Source: Azolla caroliniana
Lineage: Eukaryota > Polypodiophyta
Reading direction: 5' to 3'
DNA: 64,000 bases
NCBI GenBank assembly: GCA_043228905.1
Contig: JBHGNT010000007.1
Coordinates: forward strand, 7,874,001-7,938,000
The notes under the pieces are model-generated. The model worked only from the letters and a program-made list of their open reading frames with translations, was not told where the DNA came from and ran no database searches. How positions within the stretch are numbered: the first letter of the stretch is position 1; every line of letters starts with the position of its first letter. The position numbers and the translations under genes were made by a program. Below are positions 34,099 to 44,615 of this stretch, in pieces.

Positions 34099-37000
34099 TT
34101 ACATAGCAATCAATTCATCAACGTCATTTTCTTCATCATCTTGTGTAGAACTGTCTTCGGCTATACGTGCATTGGTTTCCCCTGTTAGCCGAGCCAACGA
34201 AATATCTTCTATAAGCTCATCATCAAGCTCTATTAGCTCCCCCGGTTTGCCGGCTAACGGAGGAATAGGCTCTCGCGAAGCAGGTTGAAACCTTTCTGTA
34301 TTGGCGAGGTTCTTTGCACCGACCTCCTCACTCTGGTCTGGGCACTCCCACAAAGCCTTAATCCGCATATTAATAAATATAACTTGGTCCTCGTCCTTCT
34401 CCAATGCAACTGTATTTCTAAACAGCTTCAATGCACATGCTGACATAGTTCCAGTGATGTAAGTAACAAGAAGATTTAGTTGTCAAACGAAAAAAAAGGG
34501 ATTGGTTATCTCAAGATCGTTACCCTAGTTCGAGGAATACCTGTGCCAGAAAAGAGATCTAATATCCAGTCTCCTTCGACAGAAAACATCTCGATCAAGC
34601 GCATCATAAGTCGTTGAGGTTTTTGGTATGGGTTGACAAGTCCCCGTTCTGTCGTGGTGACATGTCGCAATTTCCGTGTCACTGCTGGATATACCAACAG
34701 ATTTGAACCTCCCACTTCATTAGAATGCTCTTTGATTCTCTGTTTCTTAATTTCATCGAAGTAGCCAACCGTTATGTATTCAATGGCATTAACGAACCGA
34801 AAAGTTGGCCCTCTATTTACATTGGTCTTGATCCTATAAAAAATAATTCATCGAGTTAAGAATAGATTCAACAACCTTAAGAAATGCAATATAGTGAAAG
34901 ACACCTATAAATAATCCTTACCATGCAAGGTTCTCGATGCCATGGCAACGAGATCTCAAAGCTTGAGCTACCGAGTACCCTTGGTCCATACTATGAAAGA
35001 CAACTATTCGCCACAAGGATGCGGTCGTTAGCTCAGTGAAATCCTTGACCATCTTCTCCAATTGTTTAAACCTAAACGGTTCATCGTCGTATGATGACCC
35101 AGCCATTCGAAATCCGTAAGGAATATCCGCAATCATTAGCGTATATTCCTTCTTTGGCACCTTCTGGATCAAGTCGATGACATCACCGCAAACCACATTG
35201 TAGTAAAGATCTCTCGTAATATCTTTTTTGTGGCTAAATTTTTTAAAGGAGCCATCTTCCTCCATTTCGTACGCCTTGACTAAGCGACGATCCTTTTCTT
35301 TTCTGGCTCGCTCGAGATGTGCAAGGAAGGATGTAGGGAAATCGTGTATATCCTTAACTTCTCCTTGTTTCTTGCCTCGACACGGTTTCTAATAGAAGCA
35401 ATAGGACATCAGGTATTATTATACAAGCTCTACATATGATGAAAGGGTAATGAAAAAACATGAATACTAACCCAATCCTTGAATGCAATAAAATACTCTG
35501 ATAACGCCTTATACGAAGACGTTAGAGGATAATCCTCGGTCACTTGTTCCCAAGTTATACATCCAAGTTGTTTCATCATAACTTCTTGGATCTTCATGTA
35601 CACCTTATGACTGTAAAATTAGAAATCAAGATTAGAACTTTGAATTACACCAGATAGACTACAATTTCAGTATTTGAAAGACTTACTTATTGAACTCAGT
35701 GACCATTTCTTCAAGGCTTAAATCTTTCGCCACAACCCTTGACAAAACCGACACAAGAAGCTGCTCGTCCTTAATACCTTGCATCGCTCTCCATAGAGAC
35801 AGCTTCATGTCGTCTGCCGCTTCTTCAATTGTCAAGTCAATTTTCTTGTCGGCTTGTGACTTTAACTCTAGTTGAGGGTCAACCCTACATTTCTTTTGTC
35901 GTTGACCCTTTACCTCCTTATTCTCCCACATTGAGAAGATTTGATCTTGTAGGTCCCATACTTCTCCATCTCTAAACGCCAATTGAAACCAAGACTCATA
36001 CTTTCGAAGACCATCGGACCTAACATTATCATCTACCACAATGCCGACTTCATGCAGACATTGACGTCGAAGGCCTGGATGTAACTTCACACCAAACTTT
36101 TGTTTCACGTCTAAATACTCGTGGTGGAAGAACCGTATACGCTCAATGGACGACATTTTCTGCCTATAGTCATTATCATTATTATGGTCCCATGCCAACA
36201 GCTTAGCCTCTTCGGTTGTGAGCCCAACATAAATTTTGCACTCGGCATACTTGAAGAAGAAAGTTGTTGGATGTTCTCTCACAAGTTGCCGACGTGCCTC
36301 TACTGAATGCGATCCACCAATGACAAAATAATTATATTGATCATGCTTTCTAATATCAAAATCTTCAATGGTTTCACATTCTTCAGGATCTACCATAACA
36401 ATAAAGGGCACCACAGTGGCATGAGAATTAATTTTCATTTTTTTCTTGAGATTTTGAACATGCATGCGGTGTGGCTCTCTAATCTCAAGTGGACATCGAC
36501 CTGTTTTTTCATCAATAGGGGGCCGATGGATGTGTGTTATAGGCAAATTAAACACTTGCCCTTTCCTGACCAGTTTCCGTTGCATTAACTCTCTCCTTAT
36601 CTTATTCTGCTCGGATGACAAAACACCCGAGGCCAGCTCAGCTCCTAGCGTCCCCTTATTATCCTCCTCTTCGTTTTCACTTGTTGAATCCGTATCCGAC
36701 ATTTTGGTTGTCTTCTTCTTTGGTGGTCTTGACTGGACTTTGGATACCCTTTTTGTGGCCTTGAATGGGGAGGGCACTTCATCTCTTAGAGTTACATGGC
36801 CTTGTATATAAGGCCTCAAGGTAACAATAAGGTTTTGTGAGCTATCAAGTGCTTTTTTGAACGCTTCTGGCCCACAAGATTCCTTTACTAAAAGGTCTTC
36901 TGAAAGGAACACTTTACGTACCCCCTTGGAGCACTCTATCATTACCAGTATGTTGGCCGAATTTGCATCTTCGTAGTCAAATCGTAGAATACGGCCATAC

Positions 37001-37140
37001 ATAAATGGGGTTTCCTTTCCAAGCTGCCCCTCACCCTTCTTCTTTGATGTATACAATACGACTTTTTTCTTTGAGTCGACATATTGCATACACCATTCCT
37101 TGTCCGTTAGCGGCGACAAGTTTCTTTTGCCTAACATCAC
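34099..37140 (-). CDS. ParB-like domain fused to beta-class DNA amino-methyltransferase
   Basis: Exons 37140-35687, 35610-35472, 35388-34922, 34833-34541 and about 34451-34099 join in phase to roughly 900 residues. Residues ~195-345 look like a ParB N-terminal fold: YFVIGGSHSVEARRQLV is the ParB G-H/R-R motif, and LAWDHNNDNDYRQKMSSIE matches the region after it. The C-terminal half has methyltransferase motif IV ADIPYGF (~620), then NPYQKPQRLMMRLIEMFS and motif I DLFSGTG (~780), then ACALKLFRNTVALEKD. Order IV before I is the beta class, which modifies adenine N6 or cytosine N4. ParB-methylase fusions occur in phages and bacteria (family knowledge). The start is uncertain: upstream 37293-37031 has a Lys-rich coding-like frame one base out of register. 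The last intron ends in TG, not AG (see findings). Confidence 0.8.
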
Positions 37141-37360
37141 TATGTGGCTGAGATTTTGTCTCTTCGTTAAAGAGAAGCTTTTTTCCTCTCTTCATGGTCT
37201 CAGGAGCTACCTTGGTCTGGGCTTCGATTGGAGAACCTTGTATGCGAAGCTTTATTTTCTTCACGGGTCGGTCCGACAGGTTCTCAAACGACCTATTTAA
37301 GAAAGTATATGCAAAAACATACATTAGGTAGTCACGTAGATTAAGGTTGTATATGAACAT

Positions 37361-37722
37361 GAAGAACAGTTCCCACTAGCAGTCCTATATTCAAAAATCT
37401 ATTATAGGCAGGGCTATTCAACCTAGAAAATATATATCGTAATAAGTAAACAGGGTTATATATTCTTTTAAATAGTAGGTATGACTTATATAGATTCCAA
37501 ACCTATATTGAGGAGAATTTGCTATCGTAAAGGCAATTTGTGGATCATTTTCTACTATTTTAAGCTAAAGTAGGTCATAAAACACCTATAATTAGAGCAT
37601 GTTTTTTTTTTAAAGTAAGGAAAGTCAACATAAAAAAGACTAATTTTGCCAGACAATTTGATATCTTTTCCACCCCATAATTATTTGTTACCCTAAAAAC
37701 ACAATTTTTCTCTCTCAGAGCC
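37361..37722. other. Leader side of the methyltransferase gene
   Basis: AT-rich non-coding sequence between the methyltransferase gene and the palindrome array. No domain is seen; it probably holds the promoter and first untranslated exon. Confidence 0.45.
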
Positions 37723-38126
37723 TTCTTTTATACGGCGTATCGAGTTCCTGTTTAAATCCTAAACTTTAAACGGGAACTCGTTACCCCGTTCGAGTTCCTC
37801 TGCTTTCTTTGCTTTTTAAACGGGAACTCGATACGGCGTATCGAGTTCGTGTTTAAAACCGTATCGAGTTCCTGTTTAAAATCCATACTTTAAACACGAA
37901 CTCGATACGCCGTATCGAGTTCCTCTGCTTTCTTTGCTTTTTAAACAAGAACTCGATATGCCGTATCGAGTTCCCGTTTAATGTTTAGGTTTTAAAAAGG
38001 AACTCGATACGCCGTATCGAGTTCCCGTTTAAAAAGCAAAAACAAATTATGAACTCGATACGCCGTATCGAGTTCATGTATAAAGTTTGTATTGTATACA
38101 TGAACTCGATACGGCGTATCGAGTTC
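37723..38126. promoter_or_regulatory. Array of 25-bp palindromes between the two divergent transposon genes
   Basis: Six complete sites share the half GAACTCGATACG, one central base, and its reverse complement: 37824-37848, 37898-37922, 37949-37973 (one base changed), 38000-38024, 38051-38075, 38102-38126. A degenerate site is at 37774-37797, and half-sites are at 37731-37747 and 37859-37871. Starts from 37898 onward are exactly 51 bases apart; earlier ones are about 50 apart. Flanks extend the symmetry with TTTAAAC...GTTTAAA, and TCTGCTTTCTTTGCTTTTTAAAC blocks recur. Each site has three CpG per strand at least. The natural reading is an array of dimer-binding sites for a transposon-encoded protein. 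Confidence 0.9.
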
Positions 38127-38261
38127 TTGAGAAACGAAACATATTTACAAAAATGTCCACAGTGTCAGAGGCCTACCTGGAGTCCTCGCGCTCGATTCTC
38201 TTTGAAGACATGGTTGATCGTGTGGAAGTGGAGGCGGAGATCGCGCTTTCGTGCTTTTTGC

Positions 38262-38336
38262 TCTGTGTGCTTTGTGTGCTTTGTGTGCTTTGTGTGCTCT
38301 CTACGTTCTGTGTGCTCTGTACGCTCTGTACGCTCT
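38262..38336 (+). repeat. Short tandem repeat CTTTGTGTG/CTCTGTACG
   Basis: Nine- to ten-base units (GTGCTTTGTG, then CTCTGTACG) repeat about seven times, downstream of the palindrome array. A TATA-like CTATTTATAGGG follows at 38364, a possible promoter for the plus-strand gene. Confidence 0.8.
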
Positions 38337-38344
38337 TGTGAGTG

Positions 38345-39072
38345 AAATATGACGAGGTCTTCCTATTTATAGGGCTTGACCACATTGGTTAAAGTAACCA
38401 TAGTCACCTTAACCAAGGTTGGTAACTTTGAGGATAGTTAGTTGGTAACCATAGTCACATTAACTAGAGTAACTTATGATTGTATTAATGATTACAAAGT
38501 CAAACTAACATATTGATCAATCTTTTATAGTCATAACAACCTACAATGACTTCAAAGGTTATGAAGGAGACAATGATAGAGGTTCATGAATGTACCAATG
38601 ATTGATTACTAAAAGCAACAATTTTTATGACTCTCAAATGCTATGTATTAAAGATGCTGGCATGAATTAACCAATGATTGATAAGTCTAATATTTAAAAT
38701 GGTGAGCATTAAAGAACCAATGAGTGAGACGTTCTATATCAAAATGGGTGCCATTAATTAGCCAATGATTTTAACATTAATCCAACATATTCATGGCTTG
38801 TTAATGATTAGTTTTATATTTTACTTGATTTAACTTCATATAGATCTAGTTTATATAATAATTGATATTTTAAGTACAATTACTTTATTAAAAATAATTT
38901 TTTGATGTATTGTATTAATAGAACATTACATAATATAGACATTCTATTGATTTGGCTTTTGTTTAGAGAGAAGTTTATGTTTAGAGAGGAGTATATGTTT
39001 AGAGAGGAGCTTATTAGTTTTTTTCCTTACCCTAAGCACATAACTTAGAGAGCCCTATCTAGATCTTAAGCC
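38345..39072 (+). other. Leader region of the DUF7869-like gene
   Basis: AT-rich, without reading frames of note. It contains repeated GGTTA/GGTAACCATAGTCAC blocks (38390-38460: two copies of GTAACCATAGTCAC). An AGAGAGGAG block (38968-39010) repeats three times shortly before the start codon. Confidence 0.5.
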
Positions 39073-41892
39073 ATGAGTGAAGATTCACCGTTCTCGATTG
39101 AAGAATATTGTTTGTCATCAGACCCATCGTTTTCTACTGAAGAATATTGTTTGTCATCAGACCCATCGTTTTCTACTGAAGAGTATTGTTTGTCAACAGA
39201 GTCACCATATTCGATTGAAGAATATTGTCTGTCGACCGACTCACCATATTCTATCGAAGAATATTGTCTGAGCTCATCTACAGGGAATGTAAATAATGAC
39301 ACATGTGAAGAGTTCTCTATTGAAGAATACGATATTAATAAAGATACCGAGAATCAAGGAAGTGCCCAGGAAACATTGAATAACATTGGCGATGGTCACA
39401 ACAGAGAATTAGACTGTCACAAGGTTACACCAACCTCTATGCAGGAAGAGAAATCTGGGAGCCCTATGCATATTAGAAGAATCCCACGAAGAATTCGTCT
39501 GGCTAGATTTAGCTTGGTGACATCAGATAAACAGATTGGATTTGATGTCAAAAAAATATGTTGTGCCCGTGGTTGTATGTCTATGATTGGAAAATCAAAG
39601 TTGCGAGAATTAAGGCGATACTATTTTTCGATGACCGGTGATGAGCAAGACACTTACCTCGGGTCACATATGCAACTAGTATCTGACAAATGTATGGGGA
39701 TCAAAGTATCATTCGAGTATTATATCTTCCATGCGCAACAGATATGTAGAGTTGCATTCAAAATTGTGTTATGTGTTAGTAACATGCGGCTACATAGAGT
39801 ACAACAACGTCTACTTAGCGGGGATCAGATGCTCAATTGTAAAGAGGTTCCAAGTATGAAAGGTGCAATTGGAAGACATGCTATTGGCTGGATGAAAACT
39901 TACTTTCAGTTAAATTGTGAAGTAATGCCCACTACAGGTAGGATGCATCTTTCTGATAATTATACACGTCGGGAAGTTTATGATGTCTATCGATCTGATA
40001 TGCTGGGCTCACGTAATAAGTCTATCACCTATAGCCAATTCACAAGATTATGGAGAGCTCGGTTTTCAAATGTTATTATTCCTCGTAAAGTATGTATGGG
40101 GTATTGCTCCATTTGTGCAAATCTTAAAAGTTTGGCTAAAGGTGCAAAGACATCAATGGAAAAGGATACGAGTAAGAAGTTACTACAAGAGCATCGTGAG
40201 GCACAATCCTTAGAACGAAGGAAGGCGATGCATCATAGAGAGAAGTGTTTGAAGAGGCCCGAACAATACATGTGCTTAATGATAGATGGCATGGACCAGA
40301 AGAAGACATGCTTGCCGCATATGCGGAGGCTCCCCAAAGATGTCAATGATGAGTGCCTTGTTCAAATGCACTTGGTGGGATGCTTGGCTTATAATAGGTC
40401 TGTTCGACCTCACGTCTTCATTACTTACCCCAATGTTCACAATGACCCTAACCTAACAGTTACAGTGATTCACCGAGTTTTGATGTCTTGGGGACAACCT
40501 TTCCCCCCTGTTCTATACATTCAATTGGACAATACTGCTAGAGAGAACAAAAATTCAACTGTATTTGGCTATCTAAGTATGTTGGTCAACCTAGAATTGT
40601 TTAGGAAAGTGAAAGTCAATTTCCTTTTGGTTGGCCACACACATGACCATATAGATCAGATGTTTAGCACATTCTCCAAACAGTTGTCTCGACATGATGC
40701 TTTCACTTTACCTAAACTATTTGATGTCATTTGTGATGCTTATACACCACGCCCAAAAGTGTTACACTTGAAGGAGGTATATGACTTTAAGAGATATATA
40801 TTAGATGGGGGTGGTGGGAATGTTAAAGTGCTTGCTCAGTTAAACAATATAAGTTTCAATCACATTTTTATGATAAAGAAAAATGGAATAAGTGGTTCTA
40901 CACTTTTGTATGCTAAACAATATTCATCTTCTACAACATGGGAACCTGAAGGTGGTTGCCAGTTATTACTTTGTATGCCGAGTACAATTGTCCATGGAGC
41001 TAAGCAAATGCCAATTGAGAAGAAAGGACAGTTGCAGAGCGACTTGGTATTAGAACAAAAACGGTCATGGCTCCAAGCCTTAGAAGAAAAAAGAAAGCAT
41101 ATTGAGGCCGCCAAGAAATATGCCGCACAACAAGACACGTCATGGTGGGATGTATTTTATAGTGATCAGAAAGAAATTATAGACAATTGTGTATCTGTTG
41201 ATAATTGGAATTTGGAAACGCCATTCACATGGTCACTACAACATGATCGCGTAAATAGAAGTCCGGAGCAACTAGTAAATGCGATTAATGACAGCTTGGT
41301 CCATCCACAACAAAGAGACATTTATGTGGGACCAAGGATGACCAAAGCAGCCGAAGCTAGATGGCAAGGAAATTTGCAAGAGCTCACCGCGGGGATGTTG
41401 ATTGCAACGCCGGCTGATGAGAACTCACATGGCCACCAATTTTGGGTTGGTAAAATTCTAGAAGTGCTAATGCATGAAATAGAAAACACGATCAAGTCTA
41501 TAAATGTTCATTGGTACAACACTAGAAGTGCAAATGCTTTTACAGGTAAGTATACATTGGAGATGATTGAATGCCAAACAAGAAGGGGAGGTAGGAAGAG
41601 GAAGCGAAACATTCGTAACACCTCGACCCTTGATATCTCTGATGTGGATATCATCGTGTACGACTTCACACTTACAAAAGCCGGACGATTAAGGAAGTCA
41701 ACAATAGATATAATAAAAGAAAAATTACTTGGTCTACAAGGTGGCTCGAGTCAAAGGCAAACGAGATCTGCTACATATAATCTAGAGTCAAACCATTTGG
41801 TTTATGACGAAGATAATGCATTGATTGGTACATCCGAGGATGATGAGGAGGAATCGTCATTGTATATTAGTTATAGTAGTGATTCTCCGTAA
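39073..41892 (+). CDS. DUF7869-like protein, possible transposase (939 aa, intronless)
   Basis: The frame is open over 2.8 kb. Residues 4-68 are five 13-residue repeats of the type SPYSIEEYCLSTD. A Cys-rich segment VCMGYCSICANLKSLAKGA (~345) resembles a zinc-binding site. The core has MCLMIDGMDQKK (~405), PPVLYIQLDNTARENKN (~485) and FLLVGHTHDHIDQMFSTFSK (~520), the pattern I associate with DUF7869; D-x80-D-x40-D spacing would fit an RNase H-like DDD nuclease (inference). A C-terminal segment ATPADENSHGHQFWVGKILE then NVHWYNTRS looks like a small chromatin-reader-type barrel, and RRGGRKRKRN is a likely nuclear signal. The acidic end reads EDDEEES. It is the only candidate transposase in the element and lies inside matching terminal repeats. 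Confidence 0.8.
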   Translation: MSEDSPFSIEEYCLSSDPSFSTEEYCLSSDPSFSTEEYCLSTESPYSIEEYCLSTDSPYSIEEYCLSSSTGNVNNDTCEEFSIEEYDINKDTENQGSAQETLNNIGDGHNRELDCHKVTPTSMQEEKSGSPMHIRRIPRRIRLARFSLVTSDKQIGFDVKKICCARGCMSMIGKSKLRELRRYYFSMTGDEQDTYLGSHMQLVSDKCMGIKVSFEYYIFHAQQICRVAFKIVLCVSNMRLHRVQQRLLSGDQMLNCKEVPSMKGAIGRHAIGWMKTYFQLNCEVMPTTGRMHLSDNYTRREVYDVYRSDMLGSRNKSITYSQFTRLWRARFSNVIIPRKVCMGYCSICANLKSLAKGAKTSMEKDTSKKLLQEHREAQSLERRKAMHHREKCLKRPEQYMCLMIDGMDQKKTCLPHMRRLPKDVNDECLVQMHLVGCLAYNRSVRPHVFITYPNVHNDPNLTVTVIHRVLMSWGQPFPPVLYIQLDNTARENKNSTVFGYLSMLVNLELFRKVKVNFLLVGHTHDHIDQMFSTFSKQLSRHDAFTLPKLFDVICDAYTPRPKVLHLKEVYDFKRYILDGGGGNVKVLAQLNNISFNHIFMIKKNGISGSTLLYAKQYSSSTTWEPEGGCQLLLCMPSTIVHGAKQMPIEKKGQLQSDLVLEQKRSWLQALEEKRKHIEAAKKYAAQQDTSWWDVFYSDQKEIIDNCVSVDNWNLETPFTWSLQHDRVNRSPEQLVNAINDSLVHPQQRDIYVGPRMTKAAEARWQGNLQELTAGMLIATPADENSHGHQFWVGKILEVLMHEIENTIKSINVHWYNTRSANAFTGKYTLEMIECQTRRGGRKRKRNIRNTSTLDISDVDIIVYDFTLTKAGRLRKSTIDIIKEKLLGLQGGSSQRQTRSATYNLESNHLVYDEDNALIGTSEDDEEESSLYISYSSDSP

Positions 41893-42214
41893 AGGAGTGA
41901 TCATGAATGTATATTTGGCTATTAAGTGTAACTACATTCCGCTTGTAACAAATCGAGTAATATAAAATCATGTGTTTTGAATTCTTATGATTTCTAAAAA
42001 ATCGTTTCTTATACAATAACATTGGTTGTAAAGTTTGTGATATAAATTGAGAATGTATCTTTTTGAAATTCGTCTTTTTTTAGTTACTTCTAAATCACGA
42101 AAATAGTGGATTTTTAACCTTTTTCATAGTATGTTTGAACATGTATGATACTGGTATCAATGTGTTTTGTAAAATCATTGAAAAACCCCTAAAATTTCCC
42201 TTATCCTTCCATTT
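41893..42214. other. 3' flank of the DUF7869-like gene to the right terminal repeat
   Basis: AT-rich non-coding. Just inside the right terminus TTATCCTTCCATTTATGCGC then GATCCTTCCACTTG shows a direct repeat of ATCCTTCCA, unlike the inverted hairpin at the left end. Confidence 0.55.
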
Positions 42215-42250
42215 ATGCGCGATCCTTCCACTTGTGAACGCGAACGTGTT
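42215..42250 (-). repeat. Right terminal inverted repeat of the DNA transposon
   Basis: Reverse complement starts AACACGTTCGCGTTCACAAG; one mismatch in 36 to the left end. CGAA follows at 42251-42254. Confidence 0.92.
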
Positions 42251-42254
42251 CGAA

Positions 42255-44615
42255 ATGGAGAATATCTGCCCAGTCATCCTGATGATAGCTGAGAAAGCAC
42301 CGCAGATACTGCTCCAGCGTTTGATTGGTTCGTTCGGCTTGGCCGTCGGTTTGTGGGTGGTAGCCGGAGGAGAGGTTACAAGTGACCTTGAGCATGTTAA
42401 AAAGGTGCTTCCAGAATTTTGACACGAACTGGGGTCCACGGTCGCTGATGATACTATCGGGAAGTCCATGATGCCGACATACTTCACGCGTGACAATTTC
42501 GGCAGTGTCTTCACTGGAGATCTCCTTAGTACATGGCAAGAAATGAGCCATCTTCGTATATCGATCGACCACCGTTAGAATCGCATTGAACCCCTTAGAG
42601 ACTGGAAGATCTGTGATGAAGTCTAGAGCAATGGATTGCCACAGCTTGCTTGGAATTGGTAATGGTTCTAATAAACCATATGGATGATGCCTTGGCATTT
42701 TCGCTCTGCAACATGTATCACAAGTCCGAACAAAATCCTCGACAAATTGTCGCATACAGGGCCACCAGAATGATCGTTGTACTAAATGTAGTGTTTTAGT
42801 ACTACCAAAATGCCCAACTGTATATGTGTCATGACAGTTTTGTACTACTTGAAGGCGGCAAGAACCATTAGGAACATACAAAAGTTCTTTAAAGAAGAGT
42901 AATCCATCATGGTATTTGAATTGCCGATAGTCCGTACCTGGTGGTTGCGACTGTGAACACGACGCTCGAGAGGGATCAATTTGTGCTAGTATAGCTTGGG
43001 TGAACGCATCTGTCTTCAAGTCTTCGCGTATGGTATCGATAACGCGGGAATCCATGGGCATGTCAAAGATCTTTGTTGCTTGTAGTCGTGCCGGTCCCAA
43101 GATGACTTGTTTTTGGTTATCGAAAGCTGGCTCGCCGAGACGGGGTGCTAGATACGAACGCCGCGATAATGCATCTGACTTCCCTTGGTGCTTCCCCGAA
43201 CGATATGTAATTTTGAAGTCGAAACGCCTGAGGAAGTGGGCCCACCGAGCTTGACGTTGATTCAACACATGAGCATCCTGAAAGTAGGCAAGGTTCTTGT
43301 GGTCACTAAATACGGTGACCGGATGAGAGGATCCCTCCAGAAAATGCCTCCATTGCATAAAAGAATCCACTATTGCCAATAGCTCCTTATCATGAATTTC
43401 ATAGTTGATTTCGGCGGCGTCAAACTTGCGTGAGTGAAAAGCCACAGGATGTAGCTTCTCATCAATCCCCTGTTGTGACAGAATGCTCCCCAATGCAAAA
43501 TCCGATGCGTCAGCTTCGATAATAAATGGTTTTTCCGGATCGACATGAGCTAGAATTGGAGCCGATGTAAATGCCTTTTTAAGACTCTCGAAAGCCACGT
43601 CCATTTCTTCAGACCAAATGAACAGTTGTCCCTTCCTGGTAAGTTGTGTGAGAGGTAGAACGATCTTTGAGTAATCTTGTATGAACTTCTGGTAAAAATT
43701 GGCAAAGCCTAGGAAGCATTGCACATCCCGCACCGAACGTGGAGTCTGCCATTCTACCACCGTTTTGACCTTAGCTGGGTCCATGGAGATGCCTTCTGAC
43801 GAAATGATGTAGCCGAGAAATTCCACTTGGTTGCACCCGAAACTACATTTTTCCAGCTTTGCATACAGACCATGTTCTCGAAGTCGTTTTAGTACTAATA
43901 GTACATGAGAATCATGTTCTTCTTGGGTCTTTGAATAAACCAGTAGATCATCCAAATAGATGATCAAACAATCATCCAATAGATCTCAGAATATATCATT
44001 AGCCATGTGTTGGAAGACTGTCAATGCATTAGTGAGGCCGAACGACATGACCGTATACTCGAAGTGCCCATATCTGGTGCGAAACGCGGTCTTCCATTCA
44101 TCTCCTGGTCGGATCCGTACGAGGTTATATGCTCCCCGTAAGTCGATCTTCGTGAAGAACCTGGCACCATTGATCCGTTCTAAAAGACTTGAGATAAGGG
44201 GAAGAGCATACCTATTCCTGATTGTAACCTTATTCAGGCCACGGTAATCTACAACAAGACGAAGCGATCCATCCTTTTTCTTGACGAAGAAAATGGGCGC
44301 GCCGGCTGGAGATTTCGAATGCCGGATGAAACCATTTTCCAAATTCTCCTCTATATAGGCCCGAAGGACTTCCAACTCGGTTGGTGACAAATTGTAGATC
44401 GGTCCCCATGGCGGCTCTTTTCCCGGTTGTAAATCGATGGGGCAATCGTACGGTCGATGATGAGGAAGTGTGTTGGCTTGTACTTTATCGAACACATCGG
44501 CGTAATGACGATACTTCTCGGGAAGTTGAACGGTAGATCCTTCTTTAGTGATGCTGGAGGGGTTTACTGATATTGCAAAGAGGAACATTTCCTCCTTGTG
44601 CCCTTCTTTACGCAA
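42255..44615 (-). pseudogene. Gypsy reverse transcriptase, RNase H and integrase (5' half of the split gene)
   Basis: The minus strand reads [20 protein letters not shown] (44290), [15 protein letters not shown], one in-frame TGA near 43983, then LIIYLDDLLVYSKT with an intact YLDD (43950). RNase H has IIEADASDFALGSILSQQGI. Integrase has a zinc-binding part (HDTYTVGHFGSTKT...CDTCCRAK) and AILTVVDRYTKMAHFLPC and SDRGPQFVSKFW, ending DDWADILHF at the transposon. Catalytic motifs look intact apart from the stop. In the same frame as the protease segment upstream. Confidence 0.88.

Larger units (their letters stand above)
33053..42250. mobile_element. 9.2-kb DNA transposon with ParB-methyltransferase and DUF7869-like genes
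   Basis: The ends are 36-bp inverted repeats starting AACACGTTCGCGTTCACAAG (33053-33088 and 42215-42250, 35/36 identical). CGAA occurs at 33049-33052 and 42251-42254; removal of the element and one CGAA restores the host gypsy integrase frame. Contents: methyltransferase gene on the minus strand (37140-34099), intronless 939-residue gene on the plus strand (39073-41892), and a palindrome array between their 5' ends. Neither gene has an internal stop, while the surrounding retroelements are decayed. Sola-type elements also make 4-bp duplications, but I cannot assign the superfamily without a search. Confidence 0.9.

Noticed and set aside
37723-38126. CRISPR-like array
   Set aside because: The repeats are long perfect palindromes, the linkers are also partly repeated, there are no cas genes, and the genes around have introns.
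39066-39302. Minus-strand repeat protein opposite the DUF7869-like N-terminus
   Set aside because: It is the shadow of the 13-residue repeat on the other strand.
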